NCBI RefSeq assembly: GCF_032362555.1
Contig: NC_083520.1
Coordinates: 4,960,001-5,024,000, forward strand
Source: Amyelois transitella
Taxonomy: Eukaryota > Arthropoda > Insecta > Lepidoptera > Pyralidae
Length of the DNA stretch: 64,000 bases
Direction: 5' to 3'
The translations under genes were made by a program, and so were the position numbers. This document shows, piece after piece, positions 1 through 11,509 of this stretch (positions are counted from its first letter, which is position 1; each line of letters starts with the position of its first letter). The notes beneath the pieces are model-generated. The model did no database searches. It was not told where the DNA came from and saw nothing but the letters and a program-made list of their open reading frames with translations.

Positions 1-808
1 AATTTTATATATTACATTTATTCTACGAGTACAAATCGTTTCAACACATATGTTGTATATGTAAAAAGTTTTAATAAGTATGTATACCAATATCGATGAT
101 TAATAATGTTTTTCATAACTGGCATTTTTGAAATTTCTCTGATTGGCCTGAGTTTCGGATGTTTATTTATATAAGTAGGTATTTAGTATAAAATATAGTA
201 TCGTTGGCTTAGTATCTCATTACATAAGTCTCGAACTTACTACTAGGCTAACTCAATCTGTCCCGTCTGTACTTATATTTATATGTACTAAATAAAAACC
301 TTACACACCTTGCATGAAAGTTTAAATTTAAAATATGTTGTTTAAATAATATGTATACATTTATTAAGTTACTTATACATACTTGGAGTTTTATCTACAT
401 CAGGTAGGCGCGGCAGGCTGCCGTGGTATCACTAAAATGCGTTATGTCAGATAATCAGGATCAGGATTTTCACCTTTTTTACCAGTAGAATAAGAAAAAA
501 AATCTCTTTCGATCTGTTTATACGACCTTTAAGTCATAAATAGGCGTTTTCATTGATGAATGGCATCAGTTTTAATTTTTTACCGCATTTTTGACGTTTT
601 ACTTAAAAAAAGGATTTGGCAGATAACGGCATTTTAGTTATACCAGGGCAGCAGGTACCACCCACATTTTTTTTATTTCTTGATTAGGCTATTCCTTTAG
701 ATACTGAGAGAAAGGTAAACAATCTTGAAACGTTATTTGATCCGAGACACAATTTTTTAAATTTTGTGTCAATATCAATAGTAAATAATTATGATATTTG
801 TTATTTAA
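1..808. other. AT-rich intergenic DNA
   Basis: No coding frame, RNA gene or recognisable repeat was seen. The stretch is AT-rich with short homopolymer runs. Confidence 0.5.
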
Positions 809-1150
809 TTTTGCATGTCATCTGATCTTCTGGTTACCAAATCTAAGGCCGGTGCTGCTGCAAATGAGGCAGAAAACCTCAAAAGGCGCAAATATGTAGG
901 TATCGGTAATACCTATATATTTCAACCTTTTGGGGTAGAAACTCTGGGACCGTGGGGTCCATCTGCCCATCAGCTTTTTGAACAATTGCCGAATAAGCTG
1001 ATTGAGGTATCTCGTGACCGGAGGGGCTGGGATTATCTGGCTCAGAGAATCAGAATTGCCATTCAAATGCTGCCAGCCTTCTGGACACACTCCCGCATGT
1101 TGACGCTATGCACATTTATAAAGGGACTGTACATTTATAAAAAAAAATAG
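809..1150 (+). pseudogene. Remnant of a LINE reverse transcriptase C-terminus
   Basis: An open frame of 111 codons starts at 815. Its middle part, with the run PFGVETLGPWGPSAHQLFEQ followed by a segment ending in a WDYLAQRI-like motif, resembles the C-terminal tail found after the RT domain in some animal non-LTR retrotransposons. The polymerase motifs are absent, so this is a 5'-truncated fragment. The last residues after about codon 90 look unrelated and probably run into flanking DNA. The family assignment rests on recall of the GPWGPSA-type motif, not on a search. It is not a host gene. Confidence 0.55.
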
Positions 1151-1151
1151 T

Positions 1152-2145
1152 TTGGAATCATCTTCTTTTTTCTTTCTTCTTTATAAGTAATTTTAGCTTT
1201 AGTTTTAATTTGAGTTCATTTTAATTATTATTTGTTAAACCTCAATAAAACATTTTAATTGAACCTTTATTACAAAATCTAAATTTTACTGTAAACACAA
1301 ATTTAGGTCTAAGTATAAAATGAAAATGAAAGTATCTACTTCACAAAATTAAGTTCAATATTTGACTTTAAAGTTGATGCTGAAGAAAGTTGTACACAAA
1401 TGCGTTTTTTTGGAGAGGAAAAAGTGTTTTATTATAAAAAGGGGAAGCACACAAAATTTCATTCAAGACATCACATCAGAAGCTTTTGGGAATTATATTT
1501 ATGTCCGGTTTTTACAGAAGACAAGTTTTGTTTTTAATTAAATAAGTAGATATAAAATTATACCGATTTCTGCAATTTTTAAAAATATTTTTCGATTTCA
1601 TTCAACACTTTGAAGTTGATCCATAAGCCCGACCACTTTAAGATATTATTTGTTCTATATCCTTTAATTACTCAAAAGAAATGAATAGCTCTTTAAGGAT
1701 TACTCCTAGATTTTGAAAATGTCTTAATAACAATAACAACTGAAAAAACTTATCCAAGGGATTCAAAGTATATTATAATATTTTTTACAGTTTATCGTTT
1801 TAAATTGATCCATCATCATTGTTATTTTTGTGACCCTTTTGATACTTTGAAGTTAGAAAATATCTTAATAGTTCTGCATAATACCTATATTGTAAAATAA
1901 ATATGTTTATTAAGTTAAAATTAAATGATTTGGTTGTCATTTTCATTAAAACAATAATAAAGGATGGGTTCAAACCATCAGCTGAATTTTGAAAAAAAAA
2001 ACAAATAAATTGTAGGTCCATGGGACACATAATATTTTAGCTGATCGCTTATTTGGTATGGAATGGAAAAAAATATGGACTACATTTTTCAGGTGGTAAC
2101 CTGGCATAAAGGGGTCAATTATAAACACATTTAAATACTTATCAT
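1152..2145. other. AT-rich intergenic DNA downstream of the arylphorin gene
   Basis: Nothing supportable was seen on either strand; the short frames here are AT-rich and lack family motifs. Confidence 0.5.
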
Positions 2146-2151
2146 TTTATT
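2146..2151 (-). terminator. Poly(A) signal AATAAA of the arylphorin gene
   Basis: The minus strand reads AATAAA about 45 bases after the stop codon at 2196-2198, a normal place for a cleavage/polyadenylation signal. Confidence 0.65.
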
Positions 2152-2195
2152 TTCGAGTTAACAAAGAATTACTTTTACACTACTCGTTACTCTTT

Positions 2196-5187
2196 TTAAT
2201 GTTTTGGGACTGCATTGTGATGATCAAAGTGGGTATTATATTGGTTCCACCAAGGATATTCAGGGCCATGCTGGTAAATGTAGACGTCCTGGAAGTACAT
2301 ATTGGGCTGGTAGAAGTACTGGGGCACTGAAATAGGACGGTCGAAGGGATAGCCGAGAGGCTTGTTGTCTACTACGTAATCCTTCATGGCTTCGTATTCA
2401 GGCTTCAGAGCTTCATATTGATAGACGAATGCGAAGAATTGCACTGGGAATCCTCCGGGGGTACCTCTGGGTAGCATCAACCTACGAGGTAAGGCATGGT
2501 AGTCCTCAGACATATCTTCCGGAACCAAACCCTGTTTCAAGAGCTCATAGATTTTTGCAGTTGGGACGGAATCGTCTTTGTAGAAGAAGAATTCATCTGA
2601 TTTACGCTGGATCTTGTTCTGCCCATTGGTAAGTTTGTGGGTGAAACAGTCTAATTCGACGAAGTTCATGTAGTTTTCTTCCAAGGTAAGCAGGCGACCT
2701 TCACCATCGTACTTGGGAGCCATGAAGAGCTTGATCACAACCTCAGATGCAACGTCCGATTTGATATCGAAGGTGACTGTGAAAGGCTTATGGTTGAGAC
2801 GTGGTTGACGGACAATGAAGTTGTGGTAGTAATCACTGCTTCCTTTGCTTGAGAAGTACATTGCGTTGGTGATATTGAAGTCGTAATATTCGAAGTAAGT
2901 AACCAGGTCATCAACTTGGATGTCGTTAATCTTGACACCAACATAGTGCAGATTGTCCCTGGTGTATGGCTCCAGCCATCCCTTGTACTCAATTATGTAG
3001 TTTATGATCTTGCCATACAGCTGGTAGAAGACAGGGTCACGTAGAGAAGTTTGGTAAAAGTCAAGTGCGGTGGGTAGGAAAGTGTACCTGGAATAAAAAA
3101 TAAATCATATTGACTTCTATTTCATATTTAAATTATTTTTCACTATCAACAATGTAGAGGGCGCTGAACAATTTGCACTTGATTCTAGGTTTATTTTTTA
3201 AGCCAATTTGTTGATAAAGACGTTGGATTTGATAATTATACAAGTTTAGGGAATTTTAAAATAATTTTCTAATATTCTTCTTTCTTCATATAATTTTTTT
3301 AATATTTTTTTTTTTCTAATGTTTATGATAAAAATAATCAACTACCAGTTTTACAATATCCCTAAATGACACGAAGTATCTAAGTATTTTTATGGTAAGT
3401 TTATACTTACTGGTCATAGGGTTCAGGAGCAGCACCAAGGAGCTGACGGGCAACTTGTTCATATGAGCGTTCGTAGTTCCTTGGCCTTCCTTCCTTCTCG
3501 TACAAGTCGGGGTTTCCTTGCCAGAAGTTGCCGACGAAGTTGATTGATTTTGAGTTACGGAAGTCAACCTCATGTTTGAACTGTGAAGAAAAAGAAAATG
3601 GTATCAGTTTTAAAAATAGTTCTTACGTTCTCCAGTAATTTCATGTCTTGTTTATCTAATACTTACAGCCTTAAACTGGCCGGTCTGAATAAACTGCAGG
3701 AAGCTCTTTTCGTAAGTGTCAACAAACTGGATATATTCTTCATTCCTTGGCGTACCCATATAGTAGTAATCGTTACGTTGGACGAAAGGATAGTAGTACT
3801 GAGTCAGGTACGGGTAGTATCCAACTTTCAGAGGTGCAAACCAAGAGAACTTCGGTATTTCTCCCAAGCCGTTACTCAGACGCTCAAGGTAGTAACGGGA
3901 TAAGAGTTGCTGATAGAAGTAGTAGTAGATTTCACCACGACGTTCCTTGTATGGTCCCCATGCTTCACCACTTGACCAGAATGGCATGATGGTGTGGAAG
4001 TAGTAATAGAAGGAATTCCAGCCAATGTCTTCAGTGAAATACGCCAGCCTGTGCTCATTGTTTTCATAAGACATGGCGTCAGAGTAATTGTAGTAGTAGT
4101 AGAAGGTGTTGTCTTGTTTGAAAATGCCATTAGCAACAGCAACATCCTCAGGGAAGTCACCGTTTAGGACTTGAGTGGCGAAAATCCTGTACAGAACTTC
4201 CATGTTCACGAAGTACTCTGGCCATAGCTCGTAGGGAGAAGGTAAGACGATGCCCTGGGTGTCAGCACGCTGAATAAGGGCCGTGTATAAGGCATATAAG
4301 AATTGGCCTTCATTGAGATGAACTTTCGCGAATGCAGCGGTGTTGTACAGAGTTTCAAAATCCTTAGCAGAGTAGAACAGTTCGTAAAGGAGTACAGCTT
4401 CCTCCCTCTGCTTCTCTTGGAAGATAGAGAATAAGTAGAATTGAGGTGTGAAGCCAACGCGATATAAGGACAAGAATTCATGGACTATCTTCGGGTTCTG
4501 TAACAAAAATGACAAAAATATTGTAGATATCTTTTTCCATATTTCTACTACCTACTTTTTAATAGAGCATATCCAAGTAAGAAAAAGTCTAATTCAATGT
4601 GTGATGAAATAAGTTACTTACCGAATATTTGTCAATATTCTTCTCGATGTCATACTGTTTGCCGATGCTATAGTATTCGCTCTGCCATGGTTGAACCGCA
4701 GTGTCGAAAAGTGACAAAACTTTGTGTTGGAAGTCAACTAATTTCTCATCCACTGCAAATAGTTAAAATTTATATCTAGAATTAGTAATTAGTAATTAGT
4801 AATTTAGGATTAATATTTTAATTGTAATTTATTAATCCTAATAAAATTATTAAGTAGTTTTTACAATGTAGCTTCAGACATATTCTTTTTTATATAAAAT
4901 AAAATCATATCCTCAATTATTAAGAGGATAATAAGCAAAAAACACAAAGAATAAGCCAATTCAAGATGAAATAAATAATTTTTCGGGATATTAATATTTT
5001 TAATAAGAATAATCGAAGGTTTAGATAGAATATATTATTATTATTTTCTTCGTACTATAATTCTTTAAATTAAAAAAGTATACAATGAATGCTCACGTTT
5101 AGTGGTGTCCACATGTTCGTGTTTGTACAAAGGGAAGGATCCCGCGGCCAAAGCCACGAGCCCAGCCAATACCAGGACAGTCTTCAT
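2196..5187 (-). CDS. Arylphorin-type hexamerin (larval storage protein), 5 exons, 704 aa
   Basis: Exons on the minus strand: 5187-5097, 4752-4622, 4497-3667, 3580-3411 and 3087-2196. All introns are GT-AG and the joined frame is open, 705 codons with stop, normal for arylphorins. Residues 1-17 are a signal peptide (MKTVLVLAGLVALAAGS), so the product is secreted to haemolymph. Hexamerins are copper-free relatives of hemocyanin that store amino acids for metamorphosis and assemble as hexamers. The hemocyanin-family signature YFTEDIGWN followed by H and P is seen near residue 227, and the second signature TSLRDPVFY near the start of exon 5. Tyrosine/phenylalanine-rich runs (FYYYYNYSDAMSYEN and similar) point to arylphorin. 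N-glycosylation sites include NYS and NIT. The start is the first ATG after a TATA/initiator promoter. It is in the same orientation as a pseudogene copy and a second hexamerin upstream. Expected expression is fat body of late larvae; this is inferred from the family. Confidence 0.95.
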
Positions 5188-5198
5188 CGTGCTAACAC

Positions 5199-5242
5199 CA
5201 ACTGACAACTGTACCCTCACACACTCCCTCCACATATTTATA
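5199..5242 (-). promoter_or_regulatory. Core promoter of the arylphorin gene (TATA and initiator)
   Basis: On the minus strand TATAAATA lies at 5242-5235 and an arthropod-type initiator TCAGTT at 5205-5200, about 31 bases downstream. The predicted 5' UTR is about 17 bases before the ATG at 5187. Confidence 0.75.
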
Positions 5243-5249
5243 CCAAACG

Positions 5250-6500
5250 TTATCTTACAAGCTGAAACTTTATAGTCTCCCGCTGTATCCCAGCTTATCT
5301 GTTATGTATTAATTTCAGTTATCTCGTTTTAATTCAAATCCGTTATTTGTTTTCACTAGGTATCTCAATAATTGGTAGGTAACCCAAAATATCATCTGTT
5401 TACTAATGATCGGAAATAAACGTACCTCAATGACTTTATAAAGGTTATTTGAAGTAGGTACTCGTATGAACTCCCTAGAATTTGTGCTGTTGGAATAAAC
5501 ATCAAGCCAAGTTCAAAGAAAACAGAAATGGCAAGTAGCACCATAAGTAATATTACACAAAAATTTGAAGTCACTTTTGACCACCTCGTCGCTAAAAAAA
5601 AACTTTTCTACACAAACTGTCAAGTATGGCTTATATACAGTCGAGATATTTCATGTCCCAAAATTGCTAAACACACCTCAAACGGTTATTAAAATAGAGA
5701 TATATCAAAAATCGACATTTATCACTGAATTAAAACTTATAAATCAAAATTCTGACTCGGTTCCAGATGACATAGCATCCATTGTCCAATCTAGTCGAAA
5801 AAAAATCCAAACTAATAAAAGTTTATCATTTTCTTATAGTTTTTCACAATATTTACTTATGATATATCTCGTGTTAAGACTCAACGCCTATTTCATCTTA
5901 CATTAGTATAATTGGTATACTATAAAACTTTTAAATTGATTGCGATAATACAAAACAGGTTTAACTTACAGCTTCACTTGCTTTCAAAGTTTGTATGTAA
6001 AATAGCCACTATAAATTATCTCTCAGGTCTTGACTATGATAGTACAGAAAACCTTTTACAAACACTTGTCTTAATTTAGAAATTAAGTTAATTAGTAATT
6101 ACACATTTATTTTTGATTCAAGTAACTTGAATAAACCCATGTAATTAGGTAGATTTTACTCAAAATTCTCCCTATGAAGAGGTTTCCCCTTATATCTAAA
6201 TAAGTGAATACTTTGTTTTTGGTTGACAATTAACTGTCTGATTTATGCATGTATTTGTTTTATTTGTTTTTGTAAAGGGAAACCAATCTACATTATTATT
6301 GGCAAAACCATAATAGCTACTTTTGTGCTGTATACACTTCGTGGGGAGAGGCTGGTGTACTGAGATACAAGCTCTGCTTAGTTCAGACACCAGCCTCCCA
6401 CTATCTTAAATAAGTTAAACCGTGTAATTTTTACTATAAGTCTGTGTCATGTTTAGGTTGTGGAGAAAAATAAATAAATTTGAATTTGAATTTGAAAACA
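5250..6500. other. Upstream region of the arylphorin gene, no gene seen
   Basis: AT-rich, without a supportable coding frame. It may hold the fat-body control elements of the arylphorin gene, but no specific site could be recognised. Confidence 0.4.
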
Positions 6501-6503
6501 TAC

Positions 6504-6780
6504 CTGAGCCGTGTGGTTCCCAGCACTTTAGTCTCTTCCCCATTGTTGTCGTAAAGGGCGACTAAGAAATAGCCTAATAAACTTGGGATTCTTCTCTGAG
6601 GCGATAAGCCACCCTGTCACTATTTGAATCGCAATTCCATCTTTAAGGCATGCAGCAGTATGGTTTAAAGATGGAATTGGGATGTATTTCATAGACTAAA
6701 CTATTAGCTTGTTGTCTCTGAGTCCCGTAAGAGATACAGCCGTGATTATATGTATCCATATAAGTATGTATGTATATACA
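6504..6780 (+). repeat. SINE-like repeat with (ATGT)n tail, degraded copy
   Basis: Copy of the most frequent short repeat in this window. Landmarks in order are CGTGTGGTTCCC, a segment like GTCGTAAAGGGCGACTAAG, AAACTTGGGATTCTTC, TGTCACTATTTGAATC and a tail rich in TATGTATG. This copy is diverged in its middle. Confidence 0.7.
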
Positions 6781-7160
6781 AAACATTAGGTACATAGAAA
6801 CAGGTATTAAAATCATTAGCGTATCGCACGTTGTCAGTTATCTGTGACTTTTCACCTTATATTTTGGACAAACAAGTGCATTGTTAAATAAATTACCTAC
6901 CACACAGTTATCTTGAATTTCTTACTGACATTTGATCTTATACCATCGGCGGATCTGTCGGATAAAGAGCGTTAAATAATACGTTATCGCGGTGTTTGTT
7001 TTTTCTTATTATGTTTTTAATATCATTGTCTGATCGGTATCCTGTTATGCAGTTTTGCAATGAAATTTATAAACAACGCTTACCAAGATAGAGGCTGAAG
7101 CCGCGACAGATGGAACAAAATTTTGGTAAATACCCAAATTATTTAAAAAATAACTGGTTG

Positions 7161-7178
7161 ATAATAATAATAATAATA
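7161..7178 (+). repeat. (TAA)n microsatellite, left edge of a retrotransposon stack
   Basis: An ATA/TAA array stops exactly where a C-rich element end begins at 7180. Similar arrays recur at 11494-11509, 12264-12279 and 13021-13037, each between two insertions or at the right edge of the stack. The original microsatellite was probably the target site of all three insertions. Confidence 0.85.
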
Positions 7179-7179
7179 A

Positions 7180-10100
7180 CCCCCCCAAGGGGCCACCTTG
7201 TCGTGGTGGGGGGGCTTACGGGAAGCATGGTACTGCATATATTGTTTAACACCAACTAAACCACAATTTTGTCATCGACATCTTGACAACAACCCTTCCC
7301 AAACTAACGGCTCCAACCCTCTAGTAGTGAAATGGAAAGAAAGAATAATAGGTATAATTTACGGTCGCTTCCCGGGGGTCGCCGGGGCGCACTTGGAGCC
7401 GGTGCTGAGTGCCACAGTATGCGAACCATCGGCGACGAGGAGTTGAACAGGCGGGCTCCCGTCGAACAATTTGCTACAGCCGATATCATTCCTCATTCAC
7501 CATCATCATCCAATAGCCTATTTCCATCCCTCAGCTCATCACCATTTTCATTTCAAACAGAAAGAATTGCTCATTCTTCATCTACATCCCCCGTATCATT
7601 AGATGTTGTGCCGGAGGCATTCGCCAGTAATCCAGCACCCACTTCTGATAACGTACGCGCGAGAAAGAATTGGACTCAGGATATGAACAAGTTTATCTGG
7701 CGCAACTATTTGATCATAACGAATCTCGAACGAAATACCCGTGGTCACCTTACCAGTCTTCATCAGAAATTTGTGGAACAGTTCCCAGAAATGGATGTTT
7801 CGAAACAAAGGCTAGGAGATCAACGCCGAGCTATTATAAATAATCATATGCTTAGCCAAACAATTATTGAAGAAATCCGAAAAGAAGTCACAATTTTATT
7901 AAATCAACAACCTCTTCCATCAAATCAAATAGACATGTCCGGTAGTCGTATGAGTTGGTCAAATGAAATAAACGAATCTATCTTAAGAATATACTACGAA
8001 GTAACTGAAATAGAAACTAATATGATAGCATATAGGAAGAAACTACATAAAAAATTTATAGAAGAGTACCCAAACTTATCGCATATAACAGAACAGAGAC
8101 TTTCAGACCAACGAAGAGCAATAGTAAATAATAAAATGATCCCTAGTCAAAGAATACTACAAATAAAGAAAGATGCAGAAGAGAAACTACATATAAATAA
8201 CATTAGTTACAGTCCTGAGGTCAACGATATAAGTATTTCTCTAAATTATACATCCAGCACAACTTGTGACCAGTCTCAAGAAAATATGCTCTTTACAGAA
8301 AATGAAGAGAATAACCGTACACATTCAGATACAAATCCCACAATAACATCAAGTGCAATGAATACTCTAAATCCTGCATTTCAAGATATTATAAAAGAAC
8401 GTTTTGTAGAAGCCTGGGACCAATTTAAACATACAGACCCAACTACGCGACCATATATTCCAAGACAGAAAACGTCGAGAAAACTGGCAATGATAGTTAA
8501 TTATATTAACAAAAATATTTTACCCGGACACTTGAACACTGAACTTGATTTTGTAGCATTGCAAACATTAATATATACAGCAGCATACACAGTCGCAACA
8601 TGTAATGGTACCAAAATTAATACAAACAATATTCACAAATTCGACATTAAAGTGCCATCCTGGCAAAAACGACTAGAGAAAAAAATTGATAAATTAAGAT
8701 CAAATATAGGCAGATTAGTCCAATACATGAATGGCAATAGACGTAGTCAAATAGTTAGAACAGTAGAATCCATTAAAGTAAAATATTCTGTACATGCTCA
8801 ACATGAAAATATAAATACTAATCTTGAACATTTTCTTGATACTTTAAAACAAAAGCTTAATATAGCTTCAAATAGATTGAGAAGATATACAACTTGTACA
8901 ATTCGGAAAAATCAAAACAAACAATTCAGATATAACGAAAAGTCTTTTTACCGGAATTTAGTATCATTACACACATCAAATCAACTAACAGATACACCTT
9001 TACCAGAAACACTTCGACAGTTTTGGGCAAATATCTGGGAAAATACCACATACCATAATAATAATGCCGAATGGATTGACAAAACTGAAGAAGCCACTAC
9101 TATACCTAACATGATATTTGATCATATACCAGTAGACATTTTTCTTAAGGTTATACAGAAAACACATAATTGGAAGTCCCCTGGTACAGACAACATTCAT
9201 AATTACTGGTATAAAAAGTTTACTTGCACACACCCATACATACATAACCATATAAACACATTCATAACATCACCTGACACTATGCCAACCTATATAACCC
9301 AAGGCGTAACTTACATGCTCTCAAAAGATAAAAATGACCTAAAAAATCCAGCAAAATATAGACCCATAACTTGCCTTCAAACAATATATAAAATACTCAC
9401 CGCTTGCATTAGTGAAATGATCTACTTACATATTTCGGAAAATGACATTATGGCAGAACAACAAAAAGGGTGCAAGAAAAACAGCCAGGGCTGTAAAGAG
9501 CAACTAACCATTGATGCAATTATTATGAATAGAGTAGCCAAGAAAAAATTAAGTATTTATTCAATGTTTATAGATTACCAGAAGGCATTTGATTCTGTAC
9601 CACATAGTTGGTTGAAACATGTTCTACATCTTTACAAAATAGATACTACCATAATTAATTTCCTCGAAATCACTATGCAAAAATGGGAAACTGTCTTGTC
9701 TATTAAGCAGAATAACCAACCAATAACTACTGAACCGATTAAAATCAAACGCGGAATCTTTCAAGGGGACGCTCTTAGCCCCTTATGGTTTTGCTTAGCA
9801 CTTAATCCACTATCCACTCTATTAAATAACAGCCAAAATGGTTTTAAAATTAACAATCAGAACACACATTATACTTTATCCCATTTACTCTATATGGATG
9901 ATATCAAATTAATTGCCAATAGTAAAGACCAGTTATTCCGCTTAGCCGATATAACCCAGCAGTTCTCACAAGATATACAAATGCAGTTTGGAGTAGATAA
10001 GTGCAAAGTCTTGTCAATCGAAAGAGGCAAAGTACAAAATAATAGTTATATACTTCAATCTGGTGAACCGATTGAACCAATGGAAGAACAAAGTACTTAT

Positions 10101-11493
10101 AAATATCTGGGATTCCAACAGTCAAGAAGAATCAATCAAAAAGAAACTAAAGAAGAGCTGTCGAAAAAATTCAAACATCGTCTTAACATTATACTTAAAA
10201 CTCATTTAAACTCAAAAAATACAGTAAAAGCCATAAATACTTTCGCGATCCCCATTCTCACTTATTCATTCGGAATAATTCATTGGTCACAAACAGATTT
10301 AAAAAAGTTACAGCGCACAATTAACACCCATCTCACTAAATATAGGAAACACCACCCAAAGTCATGCATACAACGTCTTACATTATCACGGCAGGAAGGT
10401 GGAAGAGGGCTTATCGATATTCAGAATTTACACAACAAACAGATACAAACACTACGTCAATACTTTCATAATAAATCCCAATACTCTTTACTACACCAAC
10501 ATATAACAAAAATTGATGACAAACTCACACCACTTAATCTACAGGATTTACAGAAGCAGCCTAATGAACATTTAATAGATCCTAAAGAAAAAATTTCAGC
10601 ATGGTCTGCAAAAGCGTTACACGGGAGACACCGATCCATTCTGTGCCTACCACACGTCGACAAAGAAAAGTCGAACGAATGGCTAAAGAAAGGAGAACTG
10701 TTTCCTGAAACAGAAGGCTTCATGGTTGCAATACAAGATGAAACAATAGCTACTAGAAATTACATCAAATACATAATCAAAGACGTTAATCAAACCACTG
10801 ATATGTGTAGACACTGCAATAGCACATCTGAAACCATACAACACATTACTGGAGCTTGTTCAGCGATTGCTCAGACAGACTATAAACACCGCCACGACCA
10901 GGTTGCTGCTATAATTCACCAAAACCTCGCTTATCAACACAATTTTGTAAAAGAAATGACTCCATACTACAAATATAAACCAGAGACGATATTAGAAAAC
11001 CAGAAACATAAAATCTATTGGGATAGAACAATATTGACCGACAAAACTATTTACTATAATAGACCGGATATAACGCTACATGACAAAGAGTCCAGAACAA
11101 TATACCTTATCGATATAGCCATCCCGAACTCACATAATATACAAAAAACCATATCAGAGAAATTAAGTAAATATCAGGAACTTGCAATAGAACTTAAATC
11201 ACAATGGAAAGCTAACACTGTCCACATAGTACCTATAGTTTTGTCATCAACAGGAATAATACCAAAATCACTTGCGCAAAGCCTTAGCACATTAAAGATA
11301 CCATTGTATACTAGTTATCTTTTACAAAAAGCCACCGTTCTTAATACTTGTCGCATTACAAGAAAGTTTCTGTCTTCTTCCAGTGTTTCTTCTAATTTTT
11401 CCATTTAATTTACTGCTTCTATCGCTTGGTCAAGGCCCGCGTTAGTTGCTGAATATACCCTCAGAGAAGAGGAGATAAATAATAGAAATTGAA
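7180..11493 (+). mobile_element. Full-length non-LTR retrotransposon of the R2/R4 (restriction-like endonuclease) group in (TAA)n
   Basis: The element runs from a C-rich start through one long ORF (7332-11408) to an 85-base 3' UTR that ends in (TAA)n. There are no LTRs. Early-branching non-LTR elements such as R2 and R4/Dong have one ORF and a C-terminal restriction-like endonuclease and insert at specific sites; Dong of Bombyx is known for TAA repeats. The intact ORF and TAA flanks suggest a fairly young copy. The 5' end contains a short GGCCACC...GGTGG stem; whether it is part of a self-cleaving ribozyme, as known for R2, cannot be told by eye. Confidence 0.85.
7332..11408 (+). CDS. Retrotransposon polyprotein: Myb-like repeats, reverse transcriptase, zinc knuckle, restriction-like endonuclease (1358 aa)
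   Basis: One uninterrupted frame. About residues 111-185 and 207-285 form two related repeats (W-x4-N...E-x-N...F-x-E-x-P...QRLxDQRRAI), probably DNA-binding and Myb/SANT-like. A serine/proline-rich linker precedes them. The RT domain runs from about 600 to 950: a segment with NWKSPGTDNIHNYW, motif A FIDYQKAFDSVP near 745, FQGDALSPL near 815, and the catalytic YMDD near 853. A C-x2-C-x8-H-x4-C knuckle lies at about 1158-1175, and the endonuclease core RPD-x14-D at about 1243-1260. This order defines RLE-bearing non-LTR elements that nick the target and prime cDNA from it. All catalytic residues I know for RT and RLE are present, so the protein may be active. The start is the first ATG of the long frame; a slightly different start is possible. 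Confidence 0.9.
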   Translation: MERKNNRYNLRSLPGGRRGALGAGAECHSMRTIGDEELNRRAPVEQFATADIIPHSPSSSNSLFPSLSSSPFSFQTERIAHSSSTSPVSLDVVPEAFASNPAPTSDNVRARKNWTQDMNKFIWRNYLIITNLERNTRGHLTSLHQKFVEQFPEMDVSKQRLGDQRRAIINNHMLSQTIIEEIRKEVTILLNQQPLPSNQIDMSGSRMSWSNEINESILRIYYEVTEIETNMIAYRKKLHKKFIEEYPNLSHITEQRLSDQRRAIVNNKMIPSQRILQIKKDAEEKLHINNISYSPEVNDISISLNYTSSTTCDQSQENMLFTENEENNRTHSDTNPTITSSAMNTLNPAFQDIIKERFVEAWDQFKHTDPTTRPYIPRQKTSRKLAMIVNYINKNILPGHLNTELDFVALQTLIYTAAYTVATCNGTKINTNNIHKFDIKVPSWQKRLEKKIDKLRSNIGRLVQYMNGNRRSQIVRTVESIKVKYSVHAQHENINTNLEHFLDTLKQKLNIASNRLRRYTTCTIRKNQNKQFRYNEKSFYRNLVSLHTSNQLTDTPLPETLRQFWANIWENTTYHNNNAEWIDKTEEATTIPNMIFDHIPVDIFLKVIQKTHNWKSPGTDNIHNYWYKKFTCTHPYIHNHINTFITSPDTMPTYITQGVTYMLSKDKNDLKNPAKYRPITCLQTIYKILTACISEMIYLHISENDIMAEQQKGCKKNSQGCKEQLTIDAIIMNRVAKKKLSIYSMFIDYQKAFDSVPHSWLKHVLHLYKIDTTIINFLEITMQKWETVLSIKQNNQPITTEPIKIKRGIFQGDALSPLWFCLALNPLSTLLNNSQNGFKINNQNTHYTLSHLLYMDDIKLIANSKDQLFRLADITQQFSQDIQMQFGVDKCKVLSIERGKVQNNSYILQSGEPIEPMEEQSTYKYLGFQQSRRINQKETKEELSKKFKHRLNIILKTHLNSKNTVKAINTFAIPILTYSFGIIHWSQTDLKKLQRTINTHLTKYRKHHPKSCIQRLTLSRQEGGRGLIDIQNLHNKQIQTLRQYFHNKSQYSLLHQHITKIDDKLTPLNLQDLQKQPNEHLIDPKEKISAWSAKALHGRHRSILCLPHVDKEKSNEWLKKGELFPETEGFMVAIQDETIATRNYIKYIIKDVNQTTDMCRHCNSTSETIQHITGACSAIAQTDYKHRHDQVAAIIHQNLAYQHNFVKEMTPYYKYKPETILENQKHKIYWDRTILTDKTIYYNRPDITLHDKESRTIYLIDIAIPNSHNIQKTISEKLSKYQELAIELKSQWKANTVHIVPIVLSSTGIIPKSLAQSLSTLKIPLYTSYLLQKATVLNTCRITRKFLSSSSVSSNFSI

Positions 11494-11509
11494 ATAATAA
11501 TAATAATAA

